Positions 10,684-21,980 of a stretch of DNA of 64,000 nt are shown here, piece by piece. A program made the position numbers and the translations under genes. Each line of letters starts with the position of its first letter. Position 1 is the first letter of the stretch. Origin of the DNA: Parus major (taxonomy: Eukaryota; Chordata; Aves; Passeriformes; Paridae). Below the pieces are notes generated by a model, which was given only the letters and a program-made list of their open reading frames with translations, was not told where the DNA came from and did no database searches. The DNA lies in contig NC_031774.1 in assembly GCF_001522545.3 (NCBI RefSeq), positions 51,986,269 to 52,050,268 on the forward strand. Reading direction: 5' to 3'.

Positions 10684-13600
10684 GTAAGTGCTCCTCCATC
10701 TTCCTTGCACCACTTCATGGGCCATAGTTACCTCTGGAGGGGCTGTGTGAGGTAGACAATTGTTCCCTAGGGGAAAAAAGGGTACCTGTAGATTGAAGTG
10801 ATTTTTCCAAGAAGCCTGGGGAAAATTGGGCTGAGGGAGACATGACCTCAAGCCCTTGTCCTTTGGTTCCACGGCCACAGTCCTTGAGGAACTGTCCATT
10901 TGCAGGTTGCCTGTCCAAAACAAAACTTATTTCTACCTCTCGTGGGCACAGGGAACTGTGGGTGGGTAAGAAACCAAGGTGTAACTCTCAGCTCTATTCC
11001 TCCATCTCCTTCAAAATCTCATTGTTTCAGTACAAATTATTTCATTTCCAGACAAGCTTTTACTTGTCTAATTGGCATCTCTTCCTCCACATGTCAAATG
11101 CATTCCCTAACTGGTGGTTTTCCTTCTTGGCCTTGAATTTGCTGCTGAAAACAGGCATTTTGAACCTTTGATCTTACTACTGTATTGCCCCATCCCCAAT
11201 GTTTTTGGTGGGTTTTTTTAGTTTTTTTTTAACCGAGCAATTTTTTAAAAGCAACTAGAATTGGAGAAAATATCCCAGATGAGACACCACCAGTGTGTGG
11301 TACAATATATTCCTATTTTCCCATCTCAGGTGGATATTCCTCACTGAGTACATCCTGGGGTCATAACTGATATGTTCACTATCACCTCCCAGTAAGGATT
11401 TACTAATTCTCCAGGCATCTCTCTTCCTTCTCCATCTCAAGCTGATTCACACCCAGCTTGCAGCAGAAAATCCGATTTGTTGCTAAGTAACTTTTGTTCT
11501 GTTGAATTTCTATCTTGTGTTTTGTTCCATTAAATTTCAGCCCATTTACTATTCAAGTTATCCCATTGTTCCTGTAAAATATACCAAGCCCTCAGTTTCA
11601 ATAATGTCTCTGAATTTTGTGCAATCAGCAGATGCCAAAAGGGCACTCCCAGCTTTTATGCCACTATCTCTAAGGACAAATGAAGTAAGATGAGTTTCAT
11701 GAATAATGCTAGCTTTCTCCACCCAGGGTCCTCCATGCAAACATTACACATCTAACAAATCTTATTTTGGGATATAACTTTGCCATTTTAACTAGTAATT
11801 TCTCAGGTTGCCCTGTCTCAAGTAGTTCAAATAAGATAGTTCATTTGTATTTGTCTTGCTTGCTAAATGTGTCCTCCCAAACAATTTCACAGGTCAGGCT
11901 GTTCCAAATCTATTTCTGGAAAACCCACGTGGTATTTCCTTTAGCACATCTTTAGTTACATCTTTCCATCTACATTATTTCTAAAGCCATGCTTCTGACT
12001 TGAGATCATGTTAATGGGAAGGGGGATGAGCAATAACTAACTAACTCCACAAGGGTAACTTTTGAAAAAAAATATAGGTGGCTCATGAATAGCTGTCCAT
12101 ATGCAACATACTGGTGATGGGTATTCAAATTTCCATTGCCCCAGTTAGAGGCAAGCCAGAAATAATCTGAACTTTAAATAAACAGATTTTCTATATCATG
12201 TAGGAGCCCAAGAGCTAGCATTTTTGAAAATATTTTCCAGAGACATAATTTTTAATAGAACAGAAATCTAAATCTTCACTCTTGGTTAAAAAAAGGCTGT
12301 TCTTTTTTCACCAGTCAAACAAGTCATGGATCTCCTTGGAGAGCAAAAGCTTTGTGATGCCATTCAACATCTGTTTGTCCTGGAGAGGAGCCTGTCTAGC
12401 AAAAGTGAGGAGGGACTGAACACCAGCCAGAAAGACATTGCATCTGTCTATGAAGTTCTGAAGCACAAAGTCTTCAGCACCTTGAAAGATTCTGTGCTGC
12501 TTGCAAAAACAAACCCAGATCTGCTGCAGCAGGCAGTGGAGGCTCTGAAAGAGCAGGAGAAAGAAGATCAGAACTACATGTCAGAGAATCCACCTGACCA
12601 AAATATGCAATTCAGACCTAGAAAATGGAAAGAGCTTTGGATGGCTACAGTAAAGGAGTCTGTAGAGGCTCGAATGAAAGACACAAGCCGTACTCCTAGA
12701 ACTGAGAACCTCTCTGCAGTTGGCCAAAACCTTCTTCACATGGGAAAGACAATGAAAGAAGATTTGACAGTGGTTGCCAAGTACATTAACAAGCTTTATC
12801 CTCCTGAGTTTAATGTGTTCAGCATATATGCAGAACTCTACCATAATTATTTTGCCTCCCAGGCAAAAAAAAATGCTGAGTCTCATCTGGAAGACAAGGA
12901 TATTTATCTTCTTCTCTCATGGGTGCACAACTTTTATCCAAAGTAAGTGGGCTTTTGTATGTTTTCCCCTGGCAATCAAAACAGGCTCATTGTCTGCAAA
13001 CGCAGGCATTTGCTTGATTTATGAATTGGTATTACTGCAGTGCAGTCCAGCACCTGGCTAAGTTATGGTGTTCCTGATGATGTGCTGATTTACACTCCTG
13101 GCCTGAACAGCCAGAAGGGACACACTCAAGGCTGCTTGTCTGTCAATGAAGGGCTGTTCCACCATTCTGGCTTCTGGGCAACAGACACACTGATGTTTAG
13201 GGCTTCATTTGTGTGGGAAATTGGTCAGGCTCATTGCCTTGATATCTTATCCAGTTGCAGACCTGGGTTCACTCTTGGAAAATTTAGAAATTTCAGCTCT
13301 TTGTACCAGTGGAGATAAAATATATAAAACAACCTGAGATGCATTTATCCTGGGCATGGAGGATGTTGCTTAGCTGTTACCCACAGCCTACATTTTCCTC
13401 ACCTTTATGAGAGCCAGGGGTGCACCCCTGTGAGAGAACACCCAAGATCAAGGGTCCCCATAAACCCTGTATGTTATGAAACTGAAAATATTGCTTGTTG
13501 TGGCTAATAGTGCTGGGTGGAGAATTGAGGGCTTTCACTTCTTAGGTGGAAGCCAGTAAAGACATCAGTGATGTTTCTTCTGTTCTAAAGTCATTCAGCT

Positions 13601-16600
13601 CCACTTTTTCCTTTTCATGTTTCACTGATGAGTGTAATGATTCAGTGTTGATCCCGGAAGTTTTCCACAGCCAGTGTTGTGCTCAGGTCAGGATATTCAG
13701 GCCTGAACCAGCCTGTGTTAGGACGTGAGCAGTTGTGAAGAGTAGGGCCTAGCCCAGCACTGGGGACAGTGTTGGCCAAGGTAGCAGCTGCTTTGAGAGT
13801 GTTCCCAGAGGCCACCTCCAGGTGTCTGCTGAGGGACCACGTCCCAGCCATCAAACACCAGCTTTTCATCTGCTCACCTCTCTATATTGATGAAGAGAGG
13901 TCATGTCCAGGTACTAGACTCCCCTGCTTGCTTCAGGTCCCCCATCCCCATGATCACAGTGGCTCATACTCAGGAGTCTGACAAACCATGACTCTATTCC
14001 CAGGGTTGCTTGTGGTCCCACCCTCACAGGTCTCACCCCTGGCACATATTCATTCAACTTCTCCAAGTCCTGCCTGGACTAAGGACAATGTACATTTCCA
14101 TCTGTTTTTTCACTGATATCCTCAAAAAGTGTTAGTGATTTGCATCAACAACTGTCTTGAATTATACTGCCCTTGGAATATATAATTGTTTGGCTTTTTT
14201 CATTCCAGAGACATGAGAAAAGATCATGCTTTAGCCATGGAGTTGGATAAAGTTAAGCTTGGAAGCCTTTTGCCTTCAAGTCTGAGCAAAGAGCTTGAAA
14301 ATAAATACCTTGACAGTGAAGAGGTAAGAAAGGTTCAGTCACTCTTCTCCTTTCACTGCTCCCATATGACTCCTCAGAGAAGCTGAGACTTGTCCTGCAC
14401 ACACACTTCTTCACCAGTGAGCCACACACCCTACACACCCTTCCAGGGAAAAGCAAAAGCTTTTGTTTGTTTTCGGGGAACAGGTCACCTTTCTGCTAGA
14501 TGAGACTTGCAGAGCAAACTTCTGCTTAGCCCTGGGAGTCATGAAAAAAGAACTGCTCTGTTCTTGTAAATCATGTGGACAGGAACAGGGGGAAAATCCA
14601 ACAACAGATCATTATGGGAAACTTTCCAAATGTCTGATAAATCTCCAGAGGGATTTATGATCCCTCTCACAGGAATCTCTGAAGGATCTTGGATTAATCC
14701 TGGTCTCTGCAGAGGTGCCAGACCTTGGGTGAGTGCAAAGCGTGGTGATCTGGTCTCGACAAATCTGTTTCTTTGATGGAGAATGGCCTGGTCTGCAGAA
14801 AATAAAAGTTGCTCTGTTTTTTGAATCACCCTTCCCTTAATGGAAACAAGAAGCCACTTTTACAGTACTCCCACAGCTTAGTGCTTTTGGCATTTGGGGC
14901 TGGAATTCCCAGAAAATGAGAAGATGAGTTCCAAGTTTAGATGCAGTCCGTGATGTTTTGCATATGGGAGAGGTCTGCAAAGCGCATGAACAGGGCACTG
15001 GGGAATCAGCAATATGTGCCAGACGCTGCTCAGAGCGTTTCCAAAGCCTCACTGCAGCACAGAGGGGTCAGAGCAGAGAAAACCTAGGAGCACTTTATTT
15101 CCCTCTCCAGCACTTGCGTGGCATCAGAAGAGCTCATGAAAAAGGATTGCAAAAGGATTGTAGCTCTGAGTGTGACGCACACACAGTGCGTGGTTGGGGG
15201 AATTTGGGCTCTAGCACACTTAGCTGCTGGAACCTTCCTACCCACTGCTCCCCTCCCTGCCCTCCTGATCCCCCTGATGTGGAGGTGTGATGGGATCTTC
15301 ACTCCTACCTTAGAATACTCAACTCACTGTTGCGTAGGTGGGTATCGTGAGGGGTTTGTCCTTGTTGCTGGGAAGTCATGGGTCAAGCATCTCCTAACAA
15401 GGAGCCTTTATTTCCCAGACAGGGCTGAGGAAAACATCTGGTGAGCCAGACAACAGGTGGATGGGCGAGTGAAACCTGCATAAGGCAGGAGCTGTTGCAT
15501 CCATGTTGCAGTAAATGCCATTGTTCTTCCTTTCCTAAAGGTTACTGTCAAAAATTCACTGAGCAGATGCTTAGATAAAGAAATCCAAAGATGGAAAGAA
15601 GACAAGGAACCAGAGAAGTTAAATGGGCATTTTCAGAGTGAACTACTAGGAATATTTGTTATCCAGGTAATACAGAGCTATATTAAAACTAAACATTTTT
15701 TTAATAAAGATTAAAAATTACATCCTTTACCTACTTAGGATTTGAGACCCACTATGGTCACTACAGAAAAGGAAAAGGCCACTCTACTTGTGTAGAGTGG
15801 TAGCAGAGGTGGGAGATACAGAAACCCGTGATCTGTCTTGGGCCTGGTGTACCATGTGATGGAAATGGTATAAGCAAATAAAAAGAAAATATAAGCAAAA
15901 CAAGAAGAAAAACGGCCTTCATTCTTCCTGTGCAATTTCTTCTGCATCCCCAGCAGCAGAAAGAGATGAGACAGGCTCAATTGATTGAGAAATGGGGAGT
16001 CTGTTTCTTCCTCCCAAAGAAAGTGCCACAGGCAGAGCTGCACCTTTCCCTCCTCTGGCTGCAGAGGATTAGTTGAGATTATTTTTAAAAAATAAACCTC
16101 TCATATGTTGAGGTTTATTAACTTGTTTTTTTAAATGCAATCTAACAACATTTAAAAAAAAAAAAGAAACAAAACCAAGTGTCAAATTGCCTACTTTCTC
16201 AGCTGTTTTCTGTAGCAGGTGTCATTTAAAATTGGTCTCACTTGTTTGTTAGAGTATTTACAGCGGGCAGAAGCGAGCTGAGGACATCAGCGAGGCCGTG
16301 GGTGAGGAGCTGTCCCGTCGGCTGCTGAAGGAGCTGCCAGCCTTCCTGAGGAGGTGAGGTGCTGAGGGGCTGTGGGCAGCGGGGCTGGCCAGCACCTGGG
16401 CAAACACTCAGCCACCTCTCCTCTTCCCATCTCCCCTCCAGCTACAGGGATGCCTTTGAAGACTTCAAGGAGAAAAGCAAGAAGCACAGATACTACAAGC
16501 CTATACTGATTGCAAATATTAACACCTGCTGGAATTTTAGGTAAGGATCCAAAAGAAAAGGTTTTGCCCCTTCCCCTGAAGGCAATGTATAGAGGGAAGG

Positions 16601-19600
16601 TACTCCAGAGTGAACAGTGGTAGGTCCATTTGCCTGCAGAAGGTTTGGAGACCTCAGAATTTCTTTCTCTCCTCTGAGGATTGGCTATTCTGACCTGTCT
16701 GACATTTCCTTGCAGAGAATACACACAGAAGTACGTGGCAGAAAAGGACAGCAGTAAAGCCGATATCCTCAGCACTCTCGCTGATATTGAAAACAGTGGC
16801 TTTGATGTGCTGCTTCAACAGCTCTTTGCCCAGCTGAAGGTACCATATCTGTGCCCCACACCCTCCTGCCCCATGGCTCAGCTGATACCAGGGCAGGGCA
16901 TGTTCCCCTGCCGTGCTATCAGTGGCTCAAATCTCTGATTCAAATCAGCCAAGTTCAGAAGGAACAGGATCGGTCCTAACCCACACTGCTGCCAGAAAAC
17001 TCCCACTAAGCTCTCCTTGAGCTGGTCCTCAAGTCTGCAGGCAAAATGGGTGCAGTGACATAGGCATGACTGCACAGGTGAACATAAAATCTGCTGATGG
17101 CATCTGAGACAACAGCTGCGGCTGTTTGCTCTCCACGCTGTAGGAAGCCATCACTAATGGCATAAACTGCAATTACGCAGCTCTTGGCTTCCCCATAAAG
17201 GTGACCTGAAGGGTATTTTTGTGCTTTGGTTTCCTTCTTTTTTTGTTTGTTTATACATATATATATAACACAGTCTTTTCTGTGTTAAGCAATTTTGGTG
17301 GAGGAAAAGGAAGCGTAGGAGTCAGGAATGTTCAGCCACAATCTCTCCTGCTTTCTCTGTAGAGCCTTTTGGAAGGCACGAGAGAACAGGGGTGTGGTTT
17401 TTTTCATGTTCGTATTTATTTACTGTGGCTGAAAAAAATTATGATTGAAAACATCTCCTAAGGATTAATTTTTTTTCCTTGATGGTTCTGTAATTCTTTA
17501 ATCAGACAAGATGGTGAGGAAAATTTAAAAAAAAAACAGAAATAATAAAAACACCTCCAATATGAACCTTTCAAGCCCTTGGTCTTCTTCACCATGAGGA
17601 ACCAAGAAGGGGACACAGCCCCTTGTTCCCTCATCCCTGTAAGGCATCACCACACACCCCTGCACAGGACTACATGCCTCACTTTCACTGCATGGGATAC
17701 TGTACATGTAGAAATGACAAATATACATGTGCACAGAATTTCTTTGAGGTAACTTAGCAGATTTTCCTTTTTTTCAGCCAATGTACAAGAAGTTCACAGA
17801 GAATAAGTGGGACTGCAGCAGTGAAATTATGAACGAGATCATTAAAACCACCAGCAAACATATTTCAGACTTCCAGACCTTAAAGGACCCTTTTTACCAT
17901 GTAAGTCCAAGAGAAATATTGGAGGGATTCTGGGGTGCTGAGGCTGCATTTTCAGCTCTGATCCTCTGTGGCTTGAGTTGCCAGTTCTGGTGAGCTGGCC
18001 TGGCATCAGGAAGCCTCTCAGGCAGGGGGTCCATCAGCATGCAGTTTACCCAGATTAGGCACATAAATATTACCTTCCTCTGACAGAAGCAGACTTCTGC
18101 AGCTCTGCTGCACTGTTTGCAGAGCAAACCACCCCGATGTAGAGAAAGTGCTTTAGAGACCACCCAACACGTGGCTTTATTTACAAATTTGGTCTAGAAG
18201 TCTTGAAATACAGATGCAGTTGGATGGTTTAGTCTTATTGCTGCTTTGATTGCCCTAGAGACTGGAGGATGTAGATACAACTGGAACAAATCCCAGAGAA
18301 CTGAGCCAGAACCACATCCTCGCTGGTGCTGGACTATATATGAAATAACATCATATAAGACAATATTTTATTTTCTGCCTTTGCCTTTTTAGTAGCTGAG
18401 ACAAATGATGATGTTTTATGTGTTAGAGAGAAGAACAGGAAGAGCACCATGAATTCCTGTTTCTCTGTAATACTGTTACTCCTCTAGCACATGGAGATCT
18501 TTTCTGTGCTTTAAACTCTTCCCAGAAGGAAACAGTATTTGGAAATTCCCATACTTATTAGAGCACAAGGAAATTCTCAGCATCTAGGCTGTGGTGTAAC
18601 CAGGACTGTTCCTGCTGTGTCATCAGCAGCAGGCATTGGTGGGGCACATCTCACAGCACCCAGGGTGGCTTTGTCCTCCATCCACACGCATGGTTTGTTC
18701 TGTCCCCCAAGCAAAAGAGAGTTGGGTTATGATTCCTCCCCTTCCTTCCCACCAGGCTATCATTGAGAAGATCCATGTCCATTTGGTTAAAGAGTACATC
18801 ATGAGGCTGCTGAAGAGGAAAGTCAGCCTGAAAACTTCAGCACAGCAGCAAACTCTGGCCCAACACATCTCCAAGAATGCTGCTGACCTGGAAACCTTCT
18901 GCACCGGCAATGTACGTGAGTGCTTGCCATGAACATGTCAACACAGGGCATAGACACACTGAAAAACAGGAAAATAATTCTGGGAACTTCTGTTAACTTT
19001 TTCAACTCAGCTTAATTTCTTGGAAGGCAAGACCTTAGGCAGAAAGAGGTCTTTAAGTGCCTGTAGGCAGAAAGTGCCTGTCCCCTATTAGCAGCTTGCT
19101 CCTCCCTGCTTAGAGATACACAATTTCATCCTCCTTTGTCCCATAGTCAGTTTACTTTTGAAGGTTTATATTAATAGAGTCAGAAGACTTAGATAATATT
19201 TTCCATTTTCAGTACAGCTTCCATGGAGTCTGGGTTTCCTCTCACCCTTGATTTCCCCCATGCTGCAGCTTTTAGGTCAGCCAAGGGCTAAAGCAGGCAG
19301 TGTGGGGTCTGTGGTATGCAAGGAATTTCTCCATAAGAGGCACAGCTGGAATGCCCCTCTCTGTCCATTTAGATCACCTCCCTCCTTCCATGCCTCTAAT
19401 TTTGCCTGCAAAAAAAAGCTAAAAGCTAAGCCAAAACCTTTCCTCCACCACCCCATGCACATTTGACTGGAGAAGGAACAAATCTGAGTTTCACATAGGG
19501 TGGGTAGGAGGTCAGGCAGCTGCACCTTGGAAATTCCAATGGTCAGGAAAAAGCTCCAGCTGGGGCTTCTATCCAATTTTGGCAATACCTGGAGATACTA

Positions 19601-20657
19601 AAGGCAGGCTTGTGTTTGTAGCTGGGGCAGAGCAGCACATGGCAGTGACTTACCTGGCCCATCGGCCCTAGTACACACACCAGGCAGTGCAGAAACCCAA
19701 GGAAAGGGAAATGAGCAGAGAGAATCTACTGAGGTGGATGTGGAAGTCCCAGTCTTATAGCAAACACTTGTGTAAGAGGATTAAAAACCATCAAAAAACG
19801 AATCCAGTTTTTCCAAGGCTGCCTCAGGCAGAAACATCACGGGAAACAATGAGGCACCTAAAATCACTGATGTGTCCTTTCCTATTGCCAGGAAACAGCC
19901 TCAGGACCCAGCTCCCAGGGTGGGGGGCATTTTGCACCCCCATGATGTCCTGCTAACCACTTTCTCTTCTCACAGGGATCTCAAGCCACATGGCTGAATT
20001 CAGCACTCCCCAAACTGGCTGAAATAATACGACTTCAGAATTTAGATGCTATTAAAATTGAAGTTGCAACACTCGCCAAAACATACCCAGACATCCGGTA
20101 AGAGATGCTGAAACAGATTTGCTAACACTCATAGGAAATTTTAATTGATCCAGAAAGCAGCCAAATATGAATGTAGGTGAGGTTCATATAGCCTGAGCCT
20201 ATAAACCTGGGTGGGGGCTGCCTTCCAGGCTGTGGCAATCCCAGTCCTATCAGAAAGCAAGGGAAAATAAGAATAAAAGCCTATTGATGCATTCTAAATT
20301 CTGGCCTGATTTTCTCCTTTAGCTTGGAGATTCCCTTTCCTACTCCAAACATCCCAGAACAGTTCAGGGTCTTGTGTAGGACTGCCAGATGCTGAGCTGG
20401 CACCCACAGGGGACATCAGTGTGTGTCACAGGGTGGGAGCCACATCCTGGTGCAGTGGCCCTGACATGTGGAGGTATTTGGGAGGAAATAACACCTGCCT
20501 GTTTCTCTTCCACAGCAAAAGGCACCTGGAAGCGTTTCTGCACATCAAAGCCAATTTGTCACGCAGTGAACTCAAAAGCATCCTGGGCTACTTGGCGGAC
20601 AGCACAGCATCCACACAGCCCAAGGCCCCGCTCTTCTCCAACATAAATGTGTCCTAG
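10347..20657 (+). CDS. TNFAIP2: TNFAIP2 (M-Sec/B94), complete spliced coding region
   Basis: Eleven coding exons: 10347-10683, 12315-12942, 14209-14323, 15541-15666, 16253-16353, 16442-16540, 16716-16839, 17778-17900, 18756-18911, 19976-20097 and 20516-20657. They join in frame through GT-AG introns to 2073 nt, or 690 residues plus TAG. Human TNFAIP2 is about 654 residues. The variable N-terminus (1-88) is followed by a lysine-rich stretch (89-109), then an all-helical SEC6-like rod to the end. Diagnostic matches to mammalian TNFAIP2 include 'GKTMKEDL' and 'YPAEF/YPPEF'-type motifs in exon 3, 'ELPAFLRSY' across exons 6-7, 'ANIN.C' in exon 7, 'GFD.LLQ' in exon 8, 'HLVKEYI' in exon 10, 'AEIIRLQ' and 'AIKIEVAT' in exon 11, and a 'PLFS' tail. 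Known role: a cytosolic TNF-induced protein that works with RalA and the exocyst to form tunnelling nanotubes and protrusions. Its basic N-terminal region binds phosphoinositides. ATG 1 has A at -3. A second ATG follows directly and a third is at codon 4, so initiation within this cluster is not resolved. No disruption is seen. Confidence 0.95.
12315..12942 (+). CDS. TNFAIP2: TNFAIP2 coding exon 2, residues 113-322
   Basis: The largest exon, 628 nt. Acceptor CACCAG at 12309-12314, donor GTAAGT at 12943. It enters at phase 1 and leaves with two bases of a lysine codon. It carries the first helical bundle of the SEC6-like rod: 'LERSL', a 'QEKEDQ'-type acidic/basic stretch, the 'RPRKW' motif, 'MGKTMKEDL', 'YPPEFNVF' and 'WVHNFYPK'. 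All are recognisable TNFAIP2 landmarks. Confidence 0.95.
14209..14323 (+). CDS. TNFAIP2: TNFAIP2 coding exon 3, residues 322-360
   Basis: 115 nt. Acceptor ATTCCAG, donor GAG|GTAAGA. It completes the split lysine codon and ends in phase 0. It contains 'LGSLLP', a conserved TNFAIP2 block. The matching exon of the second paralogue is not in this window. Confidence 0.93.
15541..15666 (+). CDS. TNFAIP2: TNFAIP2 coding exon 4, residues 361-402
   Basis: 126 nt, phase 0 at both ends. Acceptor CCTAAAG, donor CAG|GTAATA. It is a predicted amphipathic helix pair ('KEIQRW', then a 'LNGHFQSEL' turn). In the paralogous gene the equivalent protein segment is divided between two exons (see 60805 and 63467). 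Confidence 0.92.
15779..15800. repeat. Tight perfect hairpin (9-bp stem, 4-nt loop)
   Basis: CCACTCTAC (15779-15787) and GTAGAGTGG (15792-15800) flank TTGT, about 110 bp into the intron after the 126-nt TNFAIP2 exon. Confidence 0.65.
16091..16119. repeat. Perfect inverted repeat (10-bp arms, 9-nt loop)
   Basis: AATAAACCTC (16091-16100) and GAGGTTTATT (16110-16119). Flanking A-run and T-run sequences can extend the pairing imperfectly. AATAAA occurs inside the left arm, about 160 bp upstream of the next TNFAIP2 exon. Confidence 0.65.
16253..16353 (+). CDS. TNFAIP2: TNFAIP2 coding exon 5, residues 403-436
   Basis: 101 nt. It starts in phase 0 and ends with two bases of a serine codon. Acceptor TTGTTAG, donor GTGAGG. 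It contains 'LLKELPAFLR', a strong TNFAIP2 signature. It is exactly the length of the paralogue's exon at 58548-58648. Confidence 0.93.
16442..16540 (+). CDS. TNFAIP2: TNFAIP2 coding exon 6, residues 436-469
   Basis: 99 nt. Acceptor CCTCCAG, donor GTAAGG. Phase 2 in and out. Only 88 bp of intron separates it from the previous exon. It ends in the 'ANINTCWNFR' block, equivalent to 'ANINNC' in mammals. Confidence 0.93.
16716..16839 (+). CDS. TNFAIP2: TNFAIP2 coding exon 7, residues 469-510
   Basis: 124 nt. Acceptor CTTGCAG, donor AAG|GTACCA. It ends in phase 0. It contains 'ENSGFDVLLQQLF', matching the 'GFDTLLQ' helix of mammalian TNFAIP2. Confidence 0.93.
17778..17900 (+). CDS. TNFAIP2: TNFAIP2 coding exon 8, residues 511-551
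   Basis: 123 nt, phase 0/0. Acceptor TTTTCAG after a T-rich tract, donor GTAAGT. It encodes the 'PMYKKFT..KW' segment and the following helix. Confidence 0.92.
18756..18911 (+). CDS. TNFAIP2: TNFAIP2 coding exon 9, residues 552-603
   Basis: 156 nt, phase 0/0. Acceptor CCACCAG, donor AAT|GTACGT. It contains 'HLVKEYIMRL', 'LKTSAQQQTLA' and 'FCTGN', all direct counterparts of the mammalian C-terminal rod. It is identical in length to the paralogue's exon at 53101-53256 and aligns without gaps. Confidence 0.93.
19976..20097 (+). CDS. TNFAIP2: TNFAIP2 coding exon 10, residues 604-644
   Basis: 122 nt. Acceptor CTCACAG. The donor GTAAGA splits an arginine codon after two bases. It contains 'LPKLAEIIRLQ' and 'AIKIEVATLAKTYPDI', near-identical to the family C-terminal block. 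It has the same length and split-arginine arrangement as the paralogue's exon at 50001-50122. Confidence 0.94.
20516..20657 (+). CDS. TNFAIP2: TNFAIP2 terminal coding exon, residues 644-690 and stop
   Basis: Acceptor CTTCCACAG. It opens by completing the arginine codon, then 'KRHLEAFLHIKANLS', the last SEC6-family helix, and ends 'PLFSNINVS' before TAG at 20655-20657. There is no C-terminal cysteine, unlike the convergent paralogue. Confidence 0.94.
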
Positions 20658-21975
20658 ACCAAGTCATGCCTTGGCACCACCCTGTGCTGGACTGTGGGGT
20701 GAGCTGGGGATGGACACTGCCCTCTGGAGCAATGCACGGCTCACACTGCCACCTTTCCCTATGGAAGGAGCTTTGCCCCAGTCTGGTTCTCAGCATCTCT
20801 GTGGGAATCATCGTCCTCCATGTGGGGCTGGGTGCAGGGTGCACCCATGGGAGATGCAGTGCTTGCAAGGGTTGGGGCTGCTTCTCACACCAGTCATGGA
20901 TTCCCCCTGAGGTCTCCTTGGTGCCACCACATTCTCTGCCTGGACACTGCCCTGGTGCTCTGAACTCCATCTACCTCTCAGGGTGCCACAAAGGCCACAT
21001 CACAGACCGAGCAGGTGCCACCTGTGTAGCTTTTGGTCTTCTAAGGAAGTGAAGGGAAACAAAAACTTAAACCAAAATTAATAGATGTTGTAAAAGTGCC
21101 ATGTAAGCATGCTTTCAATCTGTCTGCCTTCCTCAGAGCCAGGCAGGGCAGCTGTGTTAGGCTGGTGGGAGAGGCATGAGGTTCATGGTGAGGAGGAGCT
21201 GCAGCTCAGTCATGGCAGGGCTCCAGCCAGCCCCTTTGGAGCAGCTGCCTGCTCTGCCCCAGGGCAGCAGCACTGCCAGAGCCTTGTGGTTTCCAATGGA
21301 GAACTGGCCCTGGAGAGCGTGTGCTTCCTTCACCTCTGTGAGGTGGGAGCACCTGGGCCCCCGGCCACCAGCCCCTCTGCACTGACCCCATCCAGCGCAT
21401 CTGCACAGAGGGACCCCTGCTAACAGAGGCTGGGAGCAATGGACTAAGTGTGGGCTAAGCCAGCATCTAGTAAGCACTTTGGATATTACTGAAGTCCTCC
21501 TTATCAAGGAGAGGACTTTTCCAGGCCCCATTAACAACATGGGCCTTGGATAAGGTGTGGAACTGGTCTCAAATGCCATCAATACTTACTGAGCACCCTG
21601 TATGTGTCACCATTCTCTTGCTCACTCCTTCCCCTCTTGCTGTGAGGTAGATGGGAAAACACAAATGGGTCTCTTGTGAAACTGTGTTTTGTTTCTTACA
21701 GCCCAGTTTTTTTGGGAACCTAATCACTTGCCAAAACAACACTGTGTATATTTGGAGACCTTTCCCTTCTGTTTTCCTCTATTTGAACTTTTGTATCTAT
21801 CTCTGGAAAGTCAGTCCAGAAGGAAGATGCCTGATGACTGTGCAAACTATATAATGTATTTATATGTATATGCAGTATATCACTGGTGTATTTTTGCACC
21901 CAATTTTATTTTTTCTCAGTTAGAGATGCTAATTTGCAATGTTTATAATAAACAGTATTCAAATATGCTAGAAAT
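20658..21975 (+). other. TNFAIP2: TNFAIP2 3' UTR
   Basis: About 1.3 kb from the TAG to just past the AATAAA signal. The first part is GC-rich and the last 250 bases are AU-rich, with an ATTTA pentamer near 21858. Several open frames cross it (for example 20666-21052 and 21109-21423) but none resembles a protein family. The downstream end is inferred from the polyadenylation signal. Confidence 0.7.
21947..21952 (+). terminator. TNFAIP2: Polyadenylation signal AATAAA of TNFAIP2
   Basis: A canonical AATAAA at the end of the AU-rich distal 3' UTR. Cleavage would be expected about 10-30 nt downstream, near 21965-21980. The following sequence turns T/G-rich, as usual for a downstream element. Confidence 0.75.
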
Positions 21976-21980
21976 CTGAC

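Larger units (their letters stand above)
10684..16252 (+). other. TNFAIP2: TNFAIP2 introns between coding exons 1 and 5
   Basis: Four introns (10684-12314, 12943-14208, 14324-15540, 15667-16252) separate the coding exons listed individually. I found no additional exon or gene in them. Intron 15667-16252 carries two short perfect hairpins and poly-A/poly-T tracts. The rest is ordinary unique-looking intron sequence. Confidence 0.6.
16840..20515 (+). other. TNFAIP2: TNFAIP2 introns between coding exons 7 and 11
   Basis: Four introns (16840-17777, 17901-18755, 18912-19975, 20098-20515) of 0.4-1.1 kb. They contain short TA and T runs (for example near 17255). I see no recognisable mobile element or extra coding sequence in them. 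Confidence 0.6.
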
